From the NCBI RefSeq assembly GCF_003324565.1, contig NZ_QOLA01000009.1, positions 124,001 through 188,000 on the forward strand: a stretch of 64,000 nucleotides of DNA, given 5' to 3'. The stretch is from Streptomyces sp. SDr-06 (lineage in GTDB: Bacteria > Actinomycetota > Actinomycetes > Streptomycetales > Streptomycetaceae). Below, piece after piece: positions 7,857 to 19,040 of this stretch; the stretch's first letter is position 1; every line of letters starts with the position of its first letter. Both the position numbers and the translations under genes were made by a program. Below the pieces are notes generated by a model. The model saw nothing but the letters and a program-made list of their open reading frames with translations, had not been told where the DNA came from and searched no databases.

Positions 7857-9719
7857 TCAGGCCAGGCTGTCGCGCCAGGCGCGGTGCAGGCCCGCGAAGC
7901 GGCCCGTGCCCGCGATCAGGTCGGCGGGAGAGCCGTCCTCGACGATGCGGCCCCGCTCCATGACCAGGACCCGGTCCGCGACCTCGACCGTGGACAGCCG
8001 GTGGGCGATCACCACCGCCGTACGGCCGTGGAGGACCGTGTGCATGGCGCGCTGCACCGCCCGCTCGCCCGGGATGTCCAGAGAGCTGGTCGCCTCGTCG
8101 AGGATCAGGACCGCCGGGTCGGCGAGCAACGCCCGCGCGAAGGCGACGAGTTGGCGCTGCCCCGCCGAGATGCGGCCGCCCCGCTTGCGTACGTCCGTGT
8201 CGTAGCCGTCGGGCAGACCCGCGATGAAGTCGTGCGCGCCGATCGCCTTCGCGGCCTGCTCGATCTCCTCCCGGGTGGCGTCCGGCCGGCCGATCGCGAT
8301 GTTCTCCGCGACCGTGCCGGAGAACAGGAACGCCTCCTGGGTGACCATGACGACCCCGCGCCGCAGGTCCCGTACGGACAGCTCGCGCAGATCCGTCCCG
8401 TCCAGCAGGACGCGGCCCTCGGTCGGATCGTAGAAGCGGGCCAGGAGCTTGGCGAGGGTGGACTTGCCCGCGCCCGTCGAGCCGACCACGGCCACGGTCT
8501 GGCCCGCCGGGATGGTCAGGTCGAACCGCGGCAGCACCTCGCCGCCGGTCCGGTAGCCGAAGCCGACCTGCTCGAAGTCGACGCGGCGGCCCGGGAGTTC
8601 ACCCGCGCGCCCAGGCAGCTCGGACGGCCGGACCGGCTCCGGCACGGACGGGGTCTGGGCGAGCAGCCCGGCGACCTTCTCCAGGGACGCGGCGGCCGAC
8701 TGGTAGGAGTTGAGGAACATGCCGAGCCGGTCGATGGGGTCGTACAGGCGGCGCAGGTACAGCACCGCGGCCGCGAGCACGCCCAGCTCCAGGTCGCCGT
8801 CCGCGACCCGGGTGGCGCCCCACAGCACCATGGCGGCGACGGCCGTGTTGGCGACCAGCCGGGAGCCCACCACATAGCGGGCCATCTCCAGGAGCGCGTC
8901 GCCGTTCTTGCGCTCGTGCCTGCGGTTCAGCTCCTGGAACTCGGCGTCGTTGGCCCGCTCCCGCCGGAACGCCCGCACCGGCCGGATGCCGTTCAGGGTC
9001 TCGGCGAACTTGACGATCACCGCCGCGATCGCCGTGGACCGCGCCGCGTACACCGCTCCCGCCCGGCGCTGGTAGAGCCGGATCAGGAAGTGCAGCGGCA
9101 CATAGGAGGCGACGGCGAGCGCGCCGATGCCCCAGTCGAGCCAGAGCAGCATCGCGCAGATGTAGACCGAGGAGAGGATCACCCCGATCAGTTCCTGCAG
9201 CCCCTCACTGAGCAGCTCCCGCAGCGACTCGACGTCCGTGGTGGAGCGCGAGATCAACCGGCCCGAGGTGTACCGCTCGTGGAAGTCCACGCTCAGCGCC
9301 TGGGCGTGCCGGAAGATCCGCCCGCGCAGGTCGAGCAGCACGTCCTGGTTGACCCGCGCGGAGGTCCGGACGAACGCGTACTGGAAGAACCCGGAGGCCA
9401 GCGCGCACAGCAGGTATCCCGCGCCGATGGCGATCAGCGGCCCGTAGTCGTGCGCGCGGAACGCCGGGACACCCCGGTCGATGGCGTACGCGACGAGCAG
9501 CGGCCCCGCCTGTGCGGCGGCCTGCTGCACCACGAGCATGAGCGTCGCGATCACCACGCGGCGGCGCAGCGGCCGCAGCAGTGACCTGAGCAGCGCGCCG
9601 GTCGCGCCCGGGGGAGCGGGCAGTTCGTCCCGGTCGAAGGGGTCGCCGTCACGGCCCGCGCCGCCGGGCGGCAGCTCCTCTTCGCTGGTGGCCTGCTCGG
9701 CCCCGACCGTCGTGGTCAT
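7857..9719 (-). CDS. ABC exporter half-transporter, catalytically competent subunit
   Basis: 620 aa with a six-helix exporter TMD (residues about 50-330) and a C-terminal NBD. The NBD has Walker A GSTGAGKST, signature ISAGQRQL, Walker B LILDEATSSLD with the catalytic Glu, and H-loop AHRLST. It overlaps the upstream exporter gene by 4 nt (ATGA), so the two are co-translated and should form a heterodimer in the membrane. The partner has Asp in place of the catalytic Glu, so this subunit supplies the active Walker B. Type IV exporters of this kind move lipids, peptides or drugs; the substrate is unknown. Confidence 0.93.
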   Translation of the reverse strand: MTTTVGAEQATSEEELPPGGAGRDGDPFDRDELPAPPGATGALLRSLLRPLRRRVVIATLMLVVQQAAAQAGPLLVAYAIDRGVPAFRAHDYGPLIAIGAGYLLCALASGFFQYAFVRTSARVNQDVLLDLRGRIFRHAQALSVDFHERYTSGRLISRSTTDVESLRELLSEGLQELIGVILSSVYICAMLLWLDWGIGALAVASYVPLHFLIRLYQRRAGAVYAARSTAIAAVIVKFAETLNGIRPVRAFRRERANDAEFQELNRRHERKNGDALLEMARYVVGSRLVANTAVAAMVLWGATRVADGDLELGVLAAAVLYLRRLYDPIDRLGMFLNSYQSAAASLEKVAGLLAQTPSVPEPVRPSELPGRAGELPGRRVDFEQVGFGYRTGGEVLPRFDLTIPAGQTVAVVGSTGAGKSTLAKLLARFYDPTEGRVLLDGTDLRELSVRDLRRGVVMVTQEAFLFSGTVAENIAIGRPDATREEIEQAAKAIGAHDFIAGLPDGYDTDVRKRGGRISAGQRQLVAFARALLADPAVLILDEATSSLDIPGERAVQRAMHTVLHGRTAVVIAHRLSTVEVADRVLVMERGRIVEDGSPADLIAGTGRFAGLHRAWRDSLA

Positions 9720-11959
9720 CGCCCGTCCTCCCCGTCGCCCTGGTCGCCCTCGTGGTCGTGCTCGCCCGCGCCCGACATCAGCCAGGCGTACTCGGCGTTG
9801 TCGCGCAGCAGTTCCTGGTGTGTGCCGACGGCCGCGATCCTGCCGTCCGACAGGAGTGCCACCCGGTCGGCGAGCATCACCGTGGACGGGCGGTGCGCCA
9901 CGACCAGCGCGGTGGTCTCCCGCAGCACCCGCCGCAGCGCCGCCTCGACCAGCGCCTCCGTGTGGACGTCCAGGGCCGACAGCGGGTCGTCGAGGATCAG
10001 GAACCTCGGCTGCCCCACCACCGCCCGCGCCAGCGCGAGCCGCTGCCGCTGCCCGCCCGACAGACTCAGCCCCTGCTCACCGACCTGGGTGTCCACGCCC
10101 TGCGGCAACTGCCGTACGAACTGGGCCTGCGCGATGTCGAGCGCCCGCTCCAGATCGGCCGAACTCCCGCCGCCCATCAGCACGTTGTCCCCGACGGAGG
10201 CCGAGAACAGGGTGGGCTCCTCGAACGCGACCGAGACGAGACCGCGCAGCCGGTCCCGGGACATCGCCGCGATGTCCTCCCCGTCCAGGGTGATCCGGCC
10301 CCCGCTCAGCTCGTGCAGCCGCGGTACGAGCGCGGTGAGCGTGGTCTTCCCGGACCCGGTCCCGCCGACCAGAGCCATCGTCTCCCCGGCCCGAATGTGC
10401 AGATCGACCCCCGCGAGCACGGGCGGGCCCCCGTCCCCCGCATCGGGATACCGAAAGACCACCCCCTCGAACCGAATCCCACCCCGATCCCCGGAGCCCC
10501 CCTCCGCCACGAGCCCCCTGCGACCCGCGAGCTCATCAGGAGACGTAACACCCCCGTCCCTCTGGACGCCTGTTGCCGCGATCCCGGAGACCGCGTCAGC
10601 CTCTAGGACCCCTGCCGCCCCGAGCCGGTCAGCCTCTCGGGCGTCGGCCGGTTCAGCGCCTGCGGCGCGGTGTGGCGCGACGGGGGCTGCCGCCTCACCG
10701 TCTCGGGCGTCGGCGGGTGCGATGTCGGCCCCGGTGGGCTGGGGGGCCACTTCAGCCCCTCCGGCGTTCGAGGAGCGGGGGTCCGGGGGCAGCGCCCCCG
10801 GTGCGCGGTTCGCGGACGACGTGCTCGCGGGAGCGGTCCCGAGGGCGTGGCCCTCGCCGGGGACCGGGGCGGAGCCCCGAGCGGCGTCCAGGGGCGCGGC
10901 CCCCTGGGGGTGGCCCGGGGGCAGCGCCCCCGAGGGGTGGCCCGTGGAGGCACCCGGCGCCTCCACTTCCTCCTCCGCGTCCATGACCTCGAAGAACCGC
11001 GCCGTCGCCGTCGCGGACTCCTGGCTCATCGCGAGCAGGAACCCGATCGACTCCACCGGCCACCGCAGGGCAAGCGCCGTGGAAAGGAACGCCACCAGCG
11101 TGCCGGCCGAGAGGTCCCCGTCGGCCACCTGCACCGTGCCGAGCACGAGCGCCGCGCCGATGGCGAGTTCGGGGATCGTGGTGATCAGGCCCCAGAGCCC
11201 GGCGAGCAGCCGCGCCTTGGCGAGCTCGGTGCCGCGCAGCCGCCCGGAGAGTTCGCGGAAGGCCAGCGCCTGGCTGCGGTGCTGACCGAACCCCTTGATG
11301 ATCCGGATGCCGAGCACGCTCTCCTCGACGACGGTCGTCAGATCGCCCACCTGGTCCTGCGCCTGGCGGGCGACCAGCGAGTAGCGGGTCTCGAAGAGCG
11401 AGCACAGGACCACCAGCGGGATCACCGGCACGAGCAGCACCAGCCCGAGGCTCCACTGCTGCGACAGCAGGATGGCGAACCCGGCCAGGATCGTCACCCC
11501 GTTGACGACGAGGAAGGTCAGCGGGAACGCCAGGAACATCCGCAGCAGCATGAGATCCGTGGTGCCGCGCGACAGGAGCTGGCCCGAGGCCCAGCGGTCG
11601 TGGAACGCCACCGGAAGCCGCTGCACATGCCGGTACAGATCGGCCCGCATGTCCGCCTCGACGCTCGCGAGCGGGCGCGCCACGAGCCACCGCCGGAACC
11701 CGAAGAGCGCCGCCTCCGCCAGCCCGAGCAGCAGCAGGTACAGCGCGCCGAGCCACACCCCGCCCGGGTCGCGGTCGGCGACCGGGCCGTCCACGATCCA
11801 CTTCAGTACGAGCGGGATCACCAGACCGAGGCAGGAGGCGACGATCGCCACACCGGCCGCGCTGAACAGGCGAGTTCGTACGGGGCGTACATACGGCCAG
11901 AGCCTCAGGAGCGAGCGCGTGGCCGACTGGTCCTTGGTAGCTGCATCTGTTTCGGACAT
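9716..11959 (-). CDS. ABC exporter half-transporter with degenerate ATP site and a long repeat-derived linker
   Basis: 747 aa, about 130-150 residues longer than its partner. The TMD covers roughly residues 25-320 and the NBD about 490-735 (Walker A GGTGSGKTT, signature LSLSGGQRQR, Walker B FLILDDPLSALD). Asp replaces the catalytic Glu, as in known heterodimeric exporters with one degenerate site. Between TMD and NBD is a Gly/Ala/Pro-rich, probably disordered linker of about 160 residues (nt 10480-10985). Its DNA contains GC-rich palindromes resembling intergenic repeats. The promoter and a 17-bp dyad lie just upstream of the ATG. Confidence 0.92.
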   Translation of the reverse strand: MSETDAATKDQSATRSLLRLWPYVRPVRTRLFSAAGVAIVASCLGLVIPLVLKWIVDGPVADRDPGGVWLGALYLLLLGLAEAALFGFRRWLVARPLASVEADMRADLYRHVQRLPVAFHDRWASGQLLSRGTTDLMLLRMFLAFPLTFLVVNGVTILAGFAILLSQQWSLGLVLLVPVIPLVVLCSLFETRYSLVARQAQDQVGDLTTVVEESVLGIRIIKGFGQHRSQALAFRELSGRLRGTELAKARLLAGLWGLITTIPELAIGAALVLGTVQVADGDLSAGTLVAFLSTALALRWPVESIGFLLAMSQESATATARFFEVMDAEEEVEAPGASTGHPSGALPPGHPQGAAPLDAARGSAPVPGEGHALGTAPASTSSANRAPGALPPDPRSSNAGGAEVAPQPTGADIAPADARDGEAAAPVAPHRAAGAEPADAREADRLGAAGVLEADAVSGIAATGVQRDGGVTSPDELAGRRGLVAEGGSGDRGGIRFEGVVFRYPDAGDGGPPVLAGVDLHIRAGETMALVGGTGSGKTTLTALVPRLHELSGGRITLDGEDIAAMSRDRLRGLVSVAFEEPTLFSASVGDNVLMGGGSSADLERALDIAQAQFVRQLPQGVDTQVGEQGLSLSGGQRQRLALARAVVGQPRFLILDDPLSALDVHTEALVEAALRRVLRETTALVVAHRPSTVMLADRVALLSDGRIAAVGTHQELLRDNAEYAWLMSGAGEHDHEGDQGDGEDGR
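10753..10935. repeat. Interspersed-repeat-like DNA inside the ABC exporter reading frame
   Basis: Contains CCGGGGGC-agc-GCCCCCGG (10783-10801), GGGGC-gga-GCCCC (10866-10878) and further GGGGGCAGCGCCCCC-type palindromes. The stretch CCTCCGGCGTTCGAGGAG just before them resembles, from memory, a common Streptomyces intergenic repeat. Similar GGGGCTCCGCCCC sequence occurs in the gap at 62266. The repeat keeps the frame open and encodes the exporter linker. Confidence 0.6.
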
Positions 11960-11967
11960 CAGGGCCG

Positions 11968-11995
11968 AGCCTACGGACGGGCACTGACAGTGCCC
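11968..11995 (-). promoter_or_regulatory. Promoter of the ABC exporter operon with a 17-bp perfect palindrome
   Basis: On the minus strand TAGGCT (11968-11973) lies 8 nt before the ATG at 11959, suggesting a nearly leaderless transcript. GGGCACTG-A-CAGTGCCC (11979-11995) is a perfect dyad covering the spacer/-35 region, a good position for a repressor. Confidence 0.6.
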
Positions 11996-12130
11996 AGTGA
12001 GTTTCGGACGGGTCCCGCTGGTCCGCTGGTCCTAGGACCGGTCGGGCCCCGGTGGGGGCGAGAGAGCACGCCCGGGAGCCGGGCGAAGAGGATCCCGCCC
12101 TGGTCGCAGCGCGCAGGGGTCGTACCGCCC

Positions 12131-12148
12131 ATCAACCGATCGGTTGAT
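12131..12148. promoter_or_regulatory. 18-bp perfect palindrome upstream of the ABC-2 exporter operon
   Basis: ATCAACCGATCGGTTGAT is identical to its reverse complement and lies 59 nt upstream of the ABC ATPase start. ACCGATCGGT cores of this kind are typical TetR-family operators. No TetR gene is adjacent, so the binder may be encoded elsewhere or may be the LuxR-type regulator at the end of this operon. Confidence 0.6.
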
Positions 12149-12206
12149 CCGGGGTCGAGCGCGATGGGCGATGTGGCGGACCCCCGCCGGACGGGATTCT
12201 CAATCC

Positions 12207-13109
12207 ATGCCCATCATCGAGGTCAACTCAGTGCGCAAGACATACGGCCGCAGGCCCGCCGTCGACGGCGTCAGCTTCGCCGTCGAGGAGGGGGAGATCT
12301 TCGGGATCCTCGGGCCCAACGGCGCCGGCAAGACCACCACCGTCGAGTGCATCGAGGGGCTGCGGGTCCCGGACGCCGGGACGATCCGGGTGGCCGGCCA
12401 CGACCCCGTCGCCGACCACGACGAGGTGACCCGCATCCTCGGCGCCCAGCTCCAGGAGAGCGAACTCCAGCCCAAGCTCACCGTGCGCGAGGCGCTCGAA
12501 CTGTACGCCGCCTTCTACCCGAACCCGGCCGACTGGCGTCCGCTCGCCGACCGCCTCGGCCTCGCGGAGAAGCTGAACACCCGCTTCGCCAAGCTGTCCG
12601 GCGGCCAGAAGCAGCGCCTGTTCATCGCGCTCGCCCTCATCGGCAACCCCCGCGTCGTGGTGCTCGACGAACTCACCACCGGCCTCGACCCGCGGGCCCG
12701 GCGCGACACCTGGGAGCTGATCGAGGACGTACGCCGCGGCGGTGTCACCGTCCTGCTCGTCACGCACTTCATGGAGGAGGCCCAGCGCCTCTGCGACCGG
12801 GTCGCCGTCATCGACAAGGGGCGGATCGCCGCCCTGGACACCCCCTCCGGACTGATCCGGCGGGCGGCCGGCTCGACCGTCATCTCCTTCACCCCCTCGG
12901 CACCGCTCGACGGCCTCGCCCTGGACGCGCTGCCGCAGGCCGCCGCCGTGGAGGAGAAGCACGGCCGGGTGACCATCCACGGCACCGACGAGACCGTCAA
13001 CGCCGTGATCACCCTGCTCGCCCGGCATCACATCACCGCCCACCAACTCCGCGTCTCCGAGGCCACCTTGGACGACGCGTTCCTGGACCTGACGGAGGCC
13101 TCGGCATGA
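12207..13109 (+). CDS. ABC-2 exporter ATP-binding protein (DrrA/NodI-like)
   Basis: 300 aa cytoplasmic ATPase with Walker A GPNGAGKTT, Q-loop QLQESELQPKLTVREAL, signature KLSGGQKQRLF, Walker B VVVLDELTTGLD and H-loop VTHFMEEAQ. About 80 residues after the NBD form the C-terminal extension usual for DrrA-type proteins. The ATG at 12207 starts the conserved strand (MPIIEVNSVRKTYG); an upstream frame extension is not protein-like. It overlaps the permease gene by 4 nt and heads an operon with a two-component system, a layout common for exporters that answer antibiotics or envelope stress. Confidence 0.93.
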   Translation: MPIIEVNSVRKTYGRRPAVDGVSFAVEEGEIFGILGPNGAGKTTTVECIEGLRVPDAGTIRVAGHDPVADHDEVTRILGAQLQESELQPKLTVREALELYAAFYPNPADWRPLADRLGLAEKLNTRFAKLSGGQKQRLFIALALIGNPRVVVLDELTTGLDPRARRDTWELIEDVRRGGVTVLLVTHFMEEAQRLCDRVAVIDKGRIAALDTPSGLIRRAAGSTVISFTPSAPLDGLALDALPQAAAVEEKHGRVTIHGTDETVNAVITLLARHHITAHQLRVSEATLDDAFLDLTEASA

Positions 13110-13897
13110 CCACCACCCTCACCTCGCAGCGCCCCGCCCGCGCCACCCGCACCTCCCGTCCGGCCGCCGTCGCCGTACTGAGGACGGAGGCCAAGCTGTT
13201 CCGCCGCGAGCCCGCCGGACTGTTCTGGATCATGGTGTTCCCGACCGTCCTGCTGGTCGTCCTCGGCTCGATCCCCGGCTTCCGCGACCCCGACAAGGCG
13301 CTCGGCGGCATCCGCTTCGTCGACGCCTATGTCCCCGTCGCCGTGCTCCTCTCCATGATCATGGCGGGCCTCCAGGCCATGCCGCCGGTCATCACCGGAT
13401 ACCGCGAGCGCGGCATCCTGCGCCGCATGTCGGCCACCCCCGTCCGCCCCTCCGCCCTGCTCGGCGCCCAGATGGGGCTGCACGGAGTGGCCGCCGTGAT
13501 CTCGGCCGCCCTGTCCATCGCGCTGGGCCGCCTCGCCTTCCATGTGGCGCTGCCGCACCAGCTCTTCGGATACGCCTTCGCCCTGCTGCTCGCCGTGCTG
13601 AGCGCGCTCGCCCTCGGCGCCCTGGTCTCCGCCCTCTCCCGCACCTCGAAGGTCGCCAACGCCATCGGCTCCGCGGTGTTCTTCCCGATGATGTTCAGCG
13701 CGGGTGTGTGGCTGCCCGTCCAGGCGATGCCCGACACCCTGGGCCGCATCGTCGAGCTGCTGCCCTTCGGCGCGGCCGCCCAGGCCCTCAACGAGGCCGC
13801 GGCCGGCGGCTGGCCCGGCTGGGACCACCTCGGTGTCCTCGCCCTGTGGACCGTGCTCCTCTCGGCGGCCGCCACCCGCTGGTTCCGGTGGGAATGA
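13106..13897 (+). CDS. ABC-2 type exporter permease
   Basis: 263 aa with six predicted membrane helices and the ABC-2 family order: cytoplasmic N-terminus, VFPTVLLVVLGSI helix, GYRERGILRRMSATPV coupling region, and late helices around FFPMMFSAGVWLPVQAMP. It forms the channel for the ATPase encoded just upstream and overlaps it by 4 nt (ATGA). The substrate is not evident. Confidence 0.92.
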   Translation: MTTTLTSQRPARATRTSRPAAVAVLRTEAKLFRREPAGLFWIMVFPTVLLVVLGSIPGFRDPDKALGGIRFVDAYVPVAVLLSMIMAGLQAMPPVITGYRERGILRRMSATPVRPSALLGAQMGLHGVAAVISAALSIALGRLAFHVALPHQLFGYAFALLLAVLSALALGALVSALSRTSKVANAIGSAVFFPMMFSAGVWLPVQAMPDTLGRIVELLPFGAAAQALNEAAAGGWPGWDHLGVLALWTVLLSAAATRWFRWE

Positions 13898-13956
13898 CAG
13901 CCGTGTCCTCCTGGGCCGGTCCCGATGCCGGACCGCGCGTGGACGAGACTGGGGCC

Positions 13957-15225
13957 ATGAGCGACGGGGCGAGCACGGCGAAGCGGGATCCGGTGGAGGA
14001 ACGGTGGGAGACGTTCCACCACTGGGGCCCCTATGGACTCCTCCTCATCGGCTGCCTCGCCTCCGCCGTCACCGCGGACCTGATCATGAGCACCGCCGAC
14101 CGCTGGGCCGCCGCCGCCCTGGTCGGCGGCGCCCTGCTGCTCCAGCTCTGCTGGGGCCGGTTGCGCCGCTCCCGGCCGGGCCCGAGCACCGCGGGGGCCG
14201 TCTACTACTTCTCGCGCTGGGGTCTCGCCTTCGCGCTGACCTGGCTCAACCCGTTCTTCGCGTTCTACGCCGTCTGCGGTTACTTCGGCGCCCAGGCGCT
14301 GCTGCGCCGGCGGGTGCTGAAGATCGGCCTGTTCATGACCGCGGTCACCATGGCCGGCTCCCAGTCCGGCGGGCTGCCGCCGAAGGGACCCACGGGGTGG
14401 GTGGTGTTCGGCGCGGTGCTCGCCGTCAACGTCGTCCTCCTCACCGTGTTCAGCCATCTCGCCGCCCAGGAGGACGAGCGGGCCCGGGTGCAGACCGCGA
14501 CCATCACCGAACTGGAGCTCACCAACGCGCGGCTCCAGCAGGCCCTCGACGAGAACGCCGCCCTGCACGCCCAACTCCTGCTCCAGGCGCGCGAGGCGGG
14601 CGTCGCCGACGAGCGCCGCCGGCTCGCCGCCGAGATCCACGACACCATCGCCCAGGGCCTGGCCGGGATCATCGCCCAGCTCCAGGTGGTCACGAGCAGC
14701 ACCGACCCCGACCTCGTACGCGAACACCTCTCCAGCGCCCAGGCGCTGGCCCGGCACAGCCTCGGCGAGGCCCGCCGCTCGGTGCAGAACCTCAGCCCCC
14801 TCGACCTCGAACACGACCCGCTGCACGAGGCGTTGAAGAAGACCGTCGCCGAGTGGGGCGCCCGGCACGGCGTCCGCGCCGACTTCCTGGTGACCGGCAC
14901 CGCCGTGCAGCTCCACGACGAGATCGAGGCCACGCTGCTCCGCATCGCCCAGGAGGCCCTCGCCAACGCGGGCCGCCACGCCCACGCCTCCCGCGTCGGC
15001 GTCACGCTCTCCTTCATGGGCGACGAGGTCTCCCTCGACGTCCGCGACGACGGCCGGGGCTTCGACCCGCTGGGCCTCCCGGCCCGCACCGGCGCCGGGG
15101 GCTTCGGCCTCGACGGCATGCGCGCCCGCGCCGAACGCATCGCGGGCAGCGTCACCGTGGAATCGGAGCCCGGCCATGGCACCGCGGTCTCCGCCCGCGT
15201 ACCGTTGGTCCCCCATGAGCACTGA
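13957..15225 (+). CDS. Sensor histidine kinase of the NarL/DesK class
   Basis: 422 aa. Hydrophobic helices (residues about 25-165) are followed by a coiled-coil, a HisKA_3 dimerisation/phosphoacceptor region (RRLAAEIHDTIAQGL, His228) and an HATPase_c domain with N-box EALANAGRHAHAS and G-boxes DDGRGFDP and GFGLDGMRARA. It autophosphorylates and passes the phosphate to the downstream LuxR-type regulator, whose gene overlaps by 11 nt. The ATG at 13957 (MSDGAST) is preferred; a start at 13894 overlapping the permease stop is also possible and would add 21 residues. Confidence 0.92.
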   Translation: MSDGASTAKRDPVEERWETFHHWGPYGLLLIGCLASAVTADLIMSTADRWAAAALVGGALLLQLCWGRLRRSRPGPSTAGAVYYFSRWGLAFALTWLNPFFAFYAVCGYFGAQALLRRRVLKIGLFMTAVTMAGSQSGGLPPKGPTGWVVFGAVLAVNVVLLTVFSHLAAQEDERARVQTATITELELTNARLQQALDENAALHAQLLLQAREAGVADERRRLAAEIHDTIAQGLAGIIAQLQVVTSSTDPDLVREHLSSAQALARHSLGEARRSVQNLSPLDLEHDPLHEALKKTVAEWGARHGVRADFLVTGTAVQLHDEIEATLLRIAQEALANAGRHAHASRVGVTLSFMGDEVSLDVRDDGRGFDPLGLPARTGAGGFGLDGMRARAERIAGSVTVESEPGHGTAVSARVPLVPHEH

Positions 15226-15859
15226 CGCCACCATCACCCTCCTGATCTGCGACGACCACCCCGTAGTGCGGGACGGTCTGCGCGGCATGTTCGCCTCGGC
15301 CGACGGCTTCGAGGTCCTCGGCGAGGCCGCCGACGGAGTCGAGGGCGTCGACCTCGCCCAGCGGCTCGACCCGGACGTCGTCCTGATGGACCTGCGGATG
15401 CCCGGCGGCGGGGGAGTGGCGGCCATCGCCGAACTCACCCGGCGCGGGCTGCGCTCCAAGGTCCTCGTGCTCACCACGTACGACACCGACTCGGACACCC
15501 TCCCCGCGATCGAGGCGGGCGCCACCGGCTACCTCCTCAAGGACGCGCCGCGCGAGGAGTTGTTCACCGCGGTGCGCGCCGCCGCCGCGGGCCGCACCGT
15601 GCTCTCCCCGGCCGTCGCCTCCCGGCTGGTCACGGCGGTGCGCACGCCCGCGGTCCCCGCCGGTGAGCCGCTCTCGGGCCGTGAGCGCGAGGTCCTGGAA
15701 CTGGTCTCCAAGGGCACCTCCAACCGGGAGATCGCCCGGGCCCTGTTCATCAGCGAGGCCACGGTGAAGACCCATCTGACGCACATCTACGGCAAGTTGG
15801 GCGTCAAGGACCGCGCGGCCGCCGTGGCGGTGGCGTACGACCGCAAGATCCTCGGCTAG
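15215..15859 (+). CDS. LuxR/NarL-family response regulator
   Basis: 214 aa. Receiver domain with acidic pair DDHP, phosphoacceptor Asp59 (DVVLMDLRMP), conserved Thr (VLTTYD) and Lys (LLKDAP), then a GerE/LuxR HTH (LSGREREVLELVSKGTSN with NREIARALFISEATVKTHL). It is the partner of the overlapping histidine kinase and probably controls the ABC-2 exporter genes at the head of the same operon, perhaps through the palindrome at 12131-12148. Confidence 0.94.
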   Translation: MSTDATITLLICDDHPVVRDGLRGMFASADGFEVLGEAADGVEGVDLAQRLDPDVVLMDLRMPGGGGVAAIAELTRRGLRSKVLVLTTYDTDSDTLPAIEAGATGYLLKDAPREELFTAVRAAAAGRTVLSPAVASRLVTAVRTPAVPAGEPLSGREREVLELVSKGTSNREIARALFISEATVKTHLTHIYGKLGVKDRAAAVAVAYDRKILG

Positions 15860-15880
15860 CCGCCGCCCCTCGCGCCGTTC

Positions 15881-16459
15881 TCACCAGAGTCCGGGTATCA
15901 GCCTTCGGGTCCCGGCCGCGTACTCCCGGTAGGCGGTGCCCAGCGCCTCCGACAGGAGCTTCTCCTCGACGCGGATGCGGTAGCCGAGCGCCAGCGCGCC
16001 GCCCGCCGCGAGCACGAGGAGCGCGGCCGCGTTGTCCAGGGTCACCCCGAGCGCGAGACCCGCCAGCGCGATGCCGCTGTACGCGGGATGGCGCACCCAG
16101 CGGTAGGGACCCGACCGCACCACGCGGTGGTCCTGCTGGACATGGACCGTGCCGCGGAAGAAGCGGCCCAGGGTGACGATGGCCCACAGCCGCAGGCCTG
16201 CCCCGGCCCACGCGACGAGCAGCACCACGAGCCGTGCGGCGGCCGAGGACGTCGAGTAGTCGAGCGCCGGCGTCGCGCGGGCCACCGGGTGGACCGCCCA
16301 CGAGATCGCGACGGCCGCCGCCACCAGGACCAGCAGGCTGCGCCACTCGGTGCGCTCGGTGGGCGCGCTGTTGGTCAACTGGCGGACCTGAAGAATGAGT
16401 TCACAGGCCAGCCAGGCGTAGAGGGTGATCTGGATCGCCAGACCGAGGTCGCCGCTCAT
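15881..16459 (-). CDS. Isoprenylcysteine carboxyl methyltransferase-like membrane protein
   Basis: 192 aa with about five membrane helices. The C-terminal SAM-binding signature is clear: SGPYRWVRHPAYSGIAL, then EEKLLSEALGTAYREYAAG. Bacterial ICMT/PEMT-like proteins methylate lipids or unknown small acceptors, because classical prenylated CaaX substrates are absent in bacteria. The gene converges on the response regulator with a 21-nt gap. The ATG at 16459 starts a short extracytoplasmic-type N-terminus before TM1. Confidence 0.85.
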   Translation of the reverse strand: MSGDLGLAIQITLYAWLACELILQVRQLTNSAPTERTEWRSLLVLVAAAVAISWAVHPVARATPALDYSTSSAAARLVVLLVAWAGAGLRLWAIVTLGRFFRGTVHVQQDHRVVRSGPYRWVRHPAYSGIALAGLALGVTLDNAAALLVLAAGGALALGYRIRVEEKLLSEALGTAYREYAAGTRRLIPGLW

Positions 16460-16520
16460 GCCGCACCACTCCTTCGTCGCGCGCCGATGGCTCCGGCACG
16501 TTCGACGATCGCAGCCGGGG

Positions 16521-16586
16521 CGGGTGGAGCGGATCGGCCCGGGGGTGGACCGCGAGGTGGAGCTTTCGCCGCCCCGCCTCCACCCG
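16521..16586. repeat. Inverted repeat upstream of the ICMT-like gene
   Basis: CGGGTGGAG (16521-16529) pairs with CTCCACCCG (16578-16586). A second GGTGGAC/GTCCACC pair is nested nearby. The element lies in the 184-nt gap between glgX and the ICMT-like gene (both minus strand) and could be the glgX terminator or a regulatory structure. Confidence 0.4.
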
Positions 16587-16643
16587 CCGTCCACCCGGGC
16601 CGCTCCCTGCTGCCATGCCGTCCCGTCCCGACCGGGCCCGCGC

Positions 16644-18899
<2,256 letters not shown>

Positions 18900-19040
18900 C
18901 TGACGGCCTCCCGCGGCTCGGCGCAGGGCAGCGCGCGGCGTCCCGGCCGCGGCTCCCCATGCGTGTCCCTGCACCTGTTCTTCCCGCAACAGCCCTCGTA
19001 CTCACGTTTCCCTGGGCGGGGCCCGGTCGTTGGGCGGGGC

